Positions 58,840 to 64,000 of a stretch of 64,000 bases of DNA are shown here, one piece after another (positions within the stretch are counted from its first letter, which is position 1; every line of letters begins with the position of its first letter). The notes under the pieces were generated by a model that saw only the letters and a list, made by a program, of their open reading frames with translations, was not told the origin of the DNA and did not search any database. The translations under genes were made by a program, and so were the position numbers. The stretch is from positions 137,515-201,514 of the forward strand of contig JALPQD010000392.1 of assembly GCA_023101885.1 (NCBI GenBank). The letters run 5' to 3'. This stretch comes from Typhlomys cinereus (taxonomy: Eukaryota; Chordata; Mammalia; Rodentia; Platacanthomyidae).

Positions 58840-59272
58840 TGTAGCAGTTAGCCTGTACTGTTGCTGCTAAATCACCATCAAATGGCTTAAGGGAACAAGG
58901 GGTTTATTTTCTTATGATAGTCCAGTTATAGTTTGTAGTCCAGCTTGACAAGAGAACATGCAACAACACCAGGGCCAAGGGAACTGGCCACACCATGTCT
59001 ACATAATGGCTGAGAGAAGCATGATCCTTACTTGCCAGACCAGCTTGTCTGGCCAAGTGTACACAAGGACGCCAACTTCCTCAACCAGCTCACTGCATTT
59101 TATTCACCTGTTCAGAGCCTAGTTCCAGCCAACATGAGCTGAGCCTTACCCATCAACTAGACCATCTGCTTTAGGTTCACTCTGGGCTTAACTCAACTAC
59201 CAAATTATCTACAAATGTGCCCAGAATTTGAACCTTCAACCATCAGGTTGACCCCTGTACATAACCATAACA
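58840..59272 (-). mobile_element. Solo LTR, 430-bp family, copy 7, reverse
   Basis: A clean 433-bp copy, flanked by GGATG (58835-58839) and GTATG (59273-59277), a 5-base duplication with one mismatch. GGGAACAAGGGGTTTATTTT holds the reversed AATAAA region. Palindrome with one change (GCCAGAC-CAGCTT-GTCTGGC) at 59034-59053. Confidence 0.82.
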
Positions 59273-59514
59273 GTATGTCTAAGTCAGTAAAGCCACTCCA
59301 CACAGAAAAAAAAAAAAATCCTAACCACTCCTTGCAAGAATTCTATTTCCAAACCGTGGTACCCCTTCAAATAAAGCAATAGAAACCCCCAGATACAACA
59401 GGGGTACCCTGTATTGTCTAGCTCCTTAGACAAATAAACTAGTTATTGGTATTAGAAACATTTAATGAGAATCAAACTCAACTCAATGCACATATGTCGC
59501 TTTAAAAATATTTT
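59273..59514. other. Unique sequence
   Basis: Short A tract near 59307-59319; nothing recognised. Confidence 0.5.
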
Positions 59515-60120
59515 GTGGAGCCTGTGAGACAGCTCAGCAGATAGACTCCTGCCTGTAAACTTCACAACCTCAGCTCAGTCCCCAGAAACCTCCATGGTGA
59601 GAGGAGAGAAGTGACTTCTGACTTCCGTCCACGTGCCATGGAATGCATCTGTCATAGTTAAGTACAGGTGTCAACTTCATGTTTGAGGGTTTGAACTCTG
59701 GGCACAGTTGTAGATAATTAGCAGTTGAGTTAAGCCCAGAGTGAACCTGCAGGAGATTGTTTACTTGATGGGGAGGGCCTAGCCCATGGTGGGTGGGACT
59801 AGACCTGGGACAGGTGAATAAAATACAGAATGCTGGTTGAGGAAATTGGCATCCTTACATTTACTTGACCAGACATGTGGTCTGGCAAGTAAGGATTGTG
59901 CCTCTCTCAGCTGTTATGTGGATATGACCTGGTCAGTTCCCTCAGCCCTGATGCTGGTGTGTGAGCTCTCCTGCTAAGATGGACAAACAACCAGGAATCG
60001 TAAGAGAAAATAAACCCCTTGTTCCCTTAAGCTGTTTGATGGTGATTTTATCAGCAACCATGCAGCCCGACTATAACAGTATCTCTTTCTCTCTCAGTAA
60101 ATAAATAATTTTAAATATTA
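59515..60120 (+). mobile_element. B3-type SINE, forward, split by a solo LTR
   Basis: Left part GTGGAGCCTGTGAGACAGCT, CAGCAGATAGACTCCTGCCT, GACTTCTGACTTCCGTCCAC. After the LTR it resumes with CTCTCAGTAAATAAATAATT, the A-rich SINE tail. Confidence 0.7.
59650..60078 (+). mobile_element. Solo LTR, 430-bp family, copy 8, nested in SINE
   Basis: 429 bp: TGTCATAGTTAAGTACAGG to GCCCGACTATAACA. Flanks GCATC (59645-59649) and GTATC (60079-60083) are a 5-base target duplication with one mismatch. AATAAA at 60009-60014. Inverted terminal match TGTYATAGT at both ends. The palindrome near 59868-59886 has lost one loop base. Confidence 0.85.
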
Positions 60121-60639
60121 AAAAGTGTTTCATTACAAAGTGGTACCAGCTACATGTAAAAGAACACATGTAACTTTGCTTCTTGCCCTTGGATTCTGCG
60201 AGTTCCCTCCATTTCACAGTACTTTTACCTGTTTACAGAGGTTTCTACCTCCTGCAAGGAAAGGAACTTGCGTGTAACTAACGAAAGTTCAGTAGTACCG
60301 ATATCTCACCAACACAAAGTACTCATCAGTCTTCCCAAAGCTTTGAGAAGATAGGCATAGAATCTTCCTACTTTTGTTGGAAACAGTTGGTATATAATTC
60401 AGGTAACTGTCCAAATCTCCCACTTACTGTGTACAATTAAATGTTAGTACATTTACGGAGCTTACAGACTATCACTCTCATTAGTTTCAGGCTATTTTTA
60501 TTACCCTGAAAGAAATTCCTTACCCTTGTTCCTAGAATGTTGGATATATCTCTGTCCTGTCGTCCCTCTCCTCCACTGTATGTTTCTATAGTTTCCCGTA
60601 GTAGACATTTTATGCGGGTGAAATGCTGTAGTATGCAAT
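60121..60639. other. Unique sequence
   Basis: No gene or named repeat. Confidence 0.5.
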
Positions 60640-61000
60640 TTTGGAGATGGTTTTCATCCATGCCCTAGTGTGTTCTCAGGTTCATTCATACTCTGCATGC
60701 ACCAGCATCTTTTCTTCCTCTGAACAATCAAGATGTTCCTTATGCACACACCATATTTTATTTATCCATTCATCAGCTCATGTATATTTGGATGGTTTTT
60801 TACCTTTTAGTTATTCTAAGTCTTGTTTATCTGAACATTTGCACATTTAGGGTAATAATTTTTACATTTTTTCTCATTTATCTATATCAAGAAATAGATG
60901 CCATATCCATATTGATTCCTTTTAGCTTGTCCTGGAATTGCTACACAGTTTCCCAAGTGGCTGCGCTATTTCACGTTCCTACTAAAAATGTCAAATCTCT
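60640..61000 (-). repeat. Old L1 3' region, reverse (probable)
   Basis: TTATTTATCCATTCATCAGC, ATTTGGATGGTTTTTTACCT, TATATCAAGAAATAGATGCC, TACACAGTTTCCCAAGTGGC, TTTCACGTTCCTACTAAAAA follows the order of the reversed L1M 3' part (CCATTCATC...GGATGGTTTCC...CAGTTTCCCAAGTGGCTG...). The open frames inside are not functional. Confidence 0.6.
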
Positions 61001-61301
61001 TTTTGCAGGTGAGGAATCTGGTGCCATAGACCACGGAGAATAAAATCTCACAATGATTCTGCATTTAACAGATCATTAGGGCAGTAACAGCAAGGACTAC
61101 AAAAGCTGACTGTGGAAGTTATAAAAGAGCAAATGGAAGTAGTCAGAGAAGAAACCTTATCAAACAACGGGTACAAAGAACGGCTGTCAGCACATCAGCA
61201 TGAAATAATTGCAGGCTGCATAAAGGTAAGTGACCATGACTACTAAAGAATGTTGTAGGATGTGGCCAGTGGGAGTTTCTGTGACATGCATGCATACGCA
61301 T

Positions 61302-61346
<45 letters not shown>

Positions 61347-62596
61347 CTCAAGGCCAGAAAGGCAGGCTGCAGAGAGCCAATCAGAGGACGTGATTGATGG
61401 CTGTCACCTTGCTGATATTCAGCTGTGATGGAAAGTGAAGGAATCCTTCATCTTCAGGATGGAGCAGGGCTTGGGCTGGTTCCTAAAGGCAAGAAGCTGA
61501 AGGGATAAAGAAGCTGATAGACCAAGAAGATAGTAAAACAAGACTTGGGAACACTGGGTAGGGGGCTTTCTAAGAGTTAGTAGACAGGTGAGTTTAGAGT
61601 AGAAGGGAGAGAGACTTGTGTCTCAGTGACCAGCGGCAAAAGGAGAGATCGGGGACTTGGGTGAGAGAGCTTGGGAGGATATGTTCTGTCCCACAGTCTG
61701 GTCTCATATGTTACATGTGACCAGGCTCTGAGGTTCTGAGAAGAGGTTAGAACATCTGCCATCTTACCAATTGGCAGGCAGAAGATCCCTATTCCTACTT
61801 TCCCATACACGGACACCAAGTTTCCTCAGCAGGCTTAGGGGTCACCCATCTGTTTGAGGAAGACTTAAGTCTTGAGCCAGGCTCAAGTGGTTTGTGTTGT
61901 CTGGGTCCCTCCGAGTGTTGGTTCTGGCAGTCACAGAAGCTGGATTGCCTTGAGTGGGAAACACACATGCTTAGTCTGTAAGGTCCCACACCACCTTCAT
62001 CATGCTTGTTCCTTCTAATGCTTGATATACATTACGTTGATTTTCTTCATAACCCCACAAAGCCTTCCTAGTCGAAATGCCAGGAAATAACTCATTCTTT
62101 CTGCAAAGTGGAAACGATAGCACTGACTTCCCATAAGCCTCTGCCATTCCAGTCACTACGGCTGATTCCCAAGGCCAGTTTGGGGCTTTCCTTGGAGGAG
62201 AAGGAAAAACCCTGTTGCGTGGATGCGCAGGCGCTTCCCACAGCCCCTGGCTGATAGCACAGGCATTTTAATCAAGTCCAGCTCGGAAAGGCAGGTTTCG
62301 TTACACGGACTCCAACTGATAATTAGCTACAAAAGTTTGACAACCTCAGAAAACATGCTCGGCATGACTACATGTGGTTTCGAATCGAGATTACAAATTC
62401 TGAGGGTGGTGAGGGCTGGAGGGAGCTGTACTCCCAAGTGAAATGAGAACCTTGGCTGTGGACTGTTCAGGACCCCCCCTGGGACCCCGCAAGCCTCACA
62501 GCTGCAACCACTTAGAGTGGCTGCATCTTTTCTTCACTGAGAAAGAGTGTCTGTCCCCTGTCCCCCACCTTTCTGAGTGTGATTTGGTATCATCCA
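61001..62596. other. Mostly unique, with a (CA)n tract
   Basis: (CA)n at about 61305-61344. No gene or other named repeat. Confidence 0.45.
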
Positions 62597-62705
62597 GACG
62601 TCAGGGCGTGGTGGCCCGTGCCTGCAGTCCCAGATAAAGTGAACGAGACAGGAGGATCATTTATTCAAATCCAGGCTATATCTGGGTTGTAGCGTGCTGA
62701 AGTCT
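62597..62705 (+). mobile_element. B1/7SL-type SINE, forward
   Basis: CGTCAGGGCGTGGTGGCCCG, TGCCTGCAGTCCCAGATAAA, GAGACAGGAGGATCATTTAT, CAAATCCAGGCTATATCTGG is the left half of a 7SL-derived element; the right half is worn. Confidence 0.72.
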
Positions 62706-63166
62706 GGCATCACTATGGTAACCACCTGGAGCAGAGATTGCCAGGTTGCCTAAGGAGGAGTGAATCCATCCAGGTGGGAGAGGAACAGTTCAAAGCATCC
62801 GTGCTGATCTTATAAGCCAGGTATTCAAGTCTACGCATCTTTTTACATCGCCCAAGGGTATCTATATATTTAGGCAGCTCTTCTGAGCACTTCTTGGCTC
62901 ACAAATGAGGGGAGAAGCAAATCAGGTGTTTTTACCTGAGGTCCATGGAAGTCATGGGATTGTTCCTGGACTCACATAATCAATTTAGATAGACAAAAAC
63001 GGTCCTAAGTTTTGTGGCAATATTATACAGAAACTTTCCATCAGATATACCCAATACCCAATGAACAACATTTCTGTACTACTGCTCCTGTTTGAATATG
63101 CCTGTAAGCACGAAGCACTAATACGGCTGCCTATCTGTGGAAGAAGAGTAGAGTGAGTTTTATTTG
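62706..63166. other. Unique sequence
   Basis: No gene or named repeat. Confidence 0.5.
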
Positions 63167-63180
63167 AAAGACACATTGAA

Positions 63181-63480
63181 AGGCTGGAGAGATGGCTTAG
63201 TGGTTAAAGCTTTTGACTTACAAGCAAAAGGACCTGAGTTCAGATTCCTAGGTCCTGTGTGAAAATGTCAGATGGGTAGAGGTCCACCTGCAATTCTAGC
63301 CTTAGAAGGCAGAGCATGGAAATCCCAGGAGTAAGCAATTGAAGATGATTCCTGGACCTCCACAGGCACACACATACTCAAGTGCACTGGTGTATATATA
63401 CACCCACCACACGCAAAGTCTTACACATGCATGCACACAGTCCATATATACACCCCATACACACGTACATGAAATTAGAA
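63181..63480 (+). mobile_element. B2-superfamily SINE, forward, with TSD
   Basis: AAAGACACATTGAA (63167-63180) and AAAGACACACTGAA (63481-63494) are a 14-base duplication with one mismatch. Head AGGCTGGAGAGATGGCTTAG, CAAGCAAAAGGACCTGAGTT, GATGATTCCTGGACCTCCAC and a CA/TA-rich tail. Older subfamily in body sequence. Confidence 0.88.
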
Positions 63481-63494
63481 AAAGACACACTGAA

Positions 63495-63904
63495 TGCAGG
63501 GTTAATACCTGTATTAGCCTGTCTACACATCAGTCTTTTAGAGACCTCAGGCTCTCTTGCTTGCTGGAATTACTCTGTCCTATGATATTTAAGTGACATT
63601 TGCTTGAAAATCCATTCCTCAAACCATGGGAATAGTACTGGGCCTCTTCTACTTTCTCAGATGCGTGGGGTTCTCTTGGTACCCATGATTTCTCTGGGAC
63701 TCCAAGAATACTGGATTTCTTATTGAGGCCTTCTTGTTCAACTAGCTACTCCTACCTTATTATCCCATGTGTGCCAAGCTGACCTTTCAGTGAGTCTCCA
63801 AATAATGCTACTCATGCAAAGAAGTTACATACAGAATGATTTATGAGATGATTTTGGAAACAGTGAGCTGGAGGACTATATTATTGAGAGCAGCATAAAA
63901 GTGA
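63495..63904. other. Unique sequence
   Basis: No gene or named repeat. Confidence 0.5.
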
Positions 63905-63908
63905 ACAG

Positions 63909-63945
<37 letters not shown>

Positions 63946-64000
63946 CGCGTGCAATCATAAAGGTCAGAGATTGGCACTTGGTATCTTCTTCAGACATTGT
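63905..64000 (-). mobile_element. SINE tail fragment, reverse, cut by window end
   Basis: (GT)n at 63910-63939 with a GCGCGCACGCGTGC end, then AAAGGTCAGAGATTGGCACT, TGGTATCTTCTTCAGAC, the start of a reversed B4-type body. It continues beyond the window. Confidence 0.7.

Overview
This window is 64 kb of nuclear DNA from a mammal, almost certainly a rodent. Three things point there: 7SL-derived B1 elements; B3/B4-type SINEs ending in GT/CA microsatellites; and many copies of a tRNA-derived SINE of the B2 superfamily (head GGCTGGAGAGATGGCTCAG, tail in (CA)n plus A/T-rich sequence). Its body differs from the mouse/rat B2 I know and reminds me of SINEs of dipodoid (jerboa-like) rodents. I cannot fix the species by eye. 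MIR, L2, MLT1, MER5A-like and hAT-Charlie fossils give the older eutherian background.

I find no convincing protein-coding exon, RNA gene, CpG island or CRISPR array. Long open frames are products of (GT)n, (CA)n, (CT)n or (GA)n tracts. The window is best read as intergenic or deep intronic DNA.

Layout: 0-3.1 kb is mostly unique, with a small inverted-repeat structure at its start. 3.1-16.8 kb is dense in SINEs and ERVL/MaLR-type solo LTRs, two of them nested. 16.8-24.1 kb is largely unique with two B1s around a (CTTT)20 tract. 24.1-25.8 kb is two SINEs, one carrying about 1.16 kb of impure (GT)n. 25.8-35.2 kb mixes old repeats (MER5A, L2, hAT-Charlie, MLT1) with a nested LTR at 31.4-32.1 kb and a young SINE at 34.5 kb. 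35.2-36.0 kb is a degenerate CA/TA and GA low-complexity block. 36-41.7 kb is mostly unique. 41.7-60.1 kb again carries many LTRs, several nested. 60.1-64 kb holds a decayed L1 piece, a B1 and SINEs.

The most notable thing is a family of solo LTRs of about 430 bp (eight copies, four per strand, TG...CA ends, AATAAA near the 3' end, a strongly kept palindrome) that I cannot name. Nesting gives a relative order: B3/B4 SINEs and some MaLR LTRs are older; the B2-superfamily SINE and the 430-bp LTR inserted into them; and three SINE copies with 14-17 bp exact target-site duplications are the youngest. There is no sign of a new multi-gene system here.
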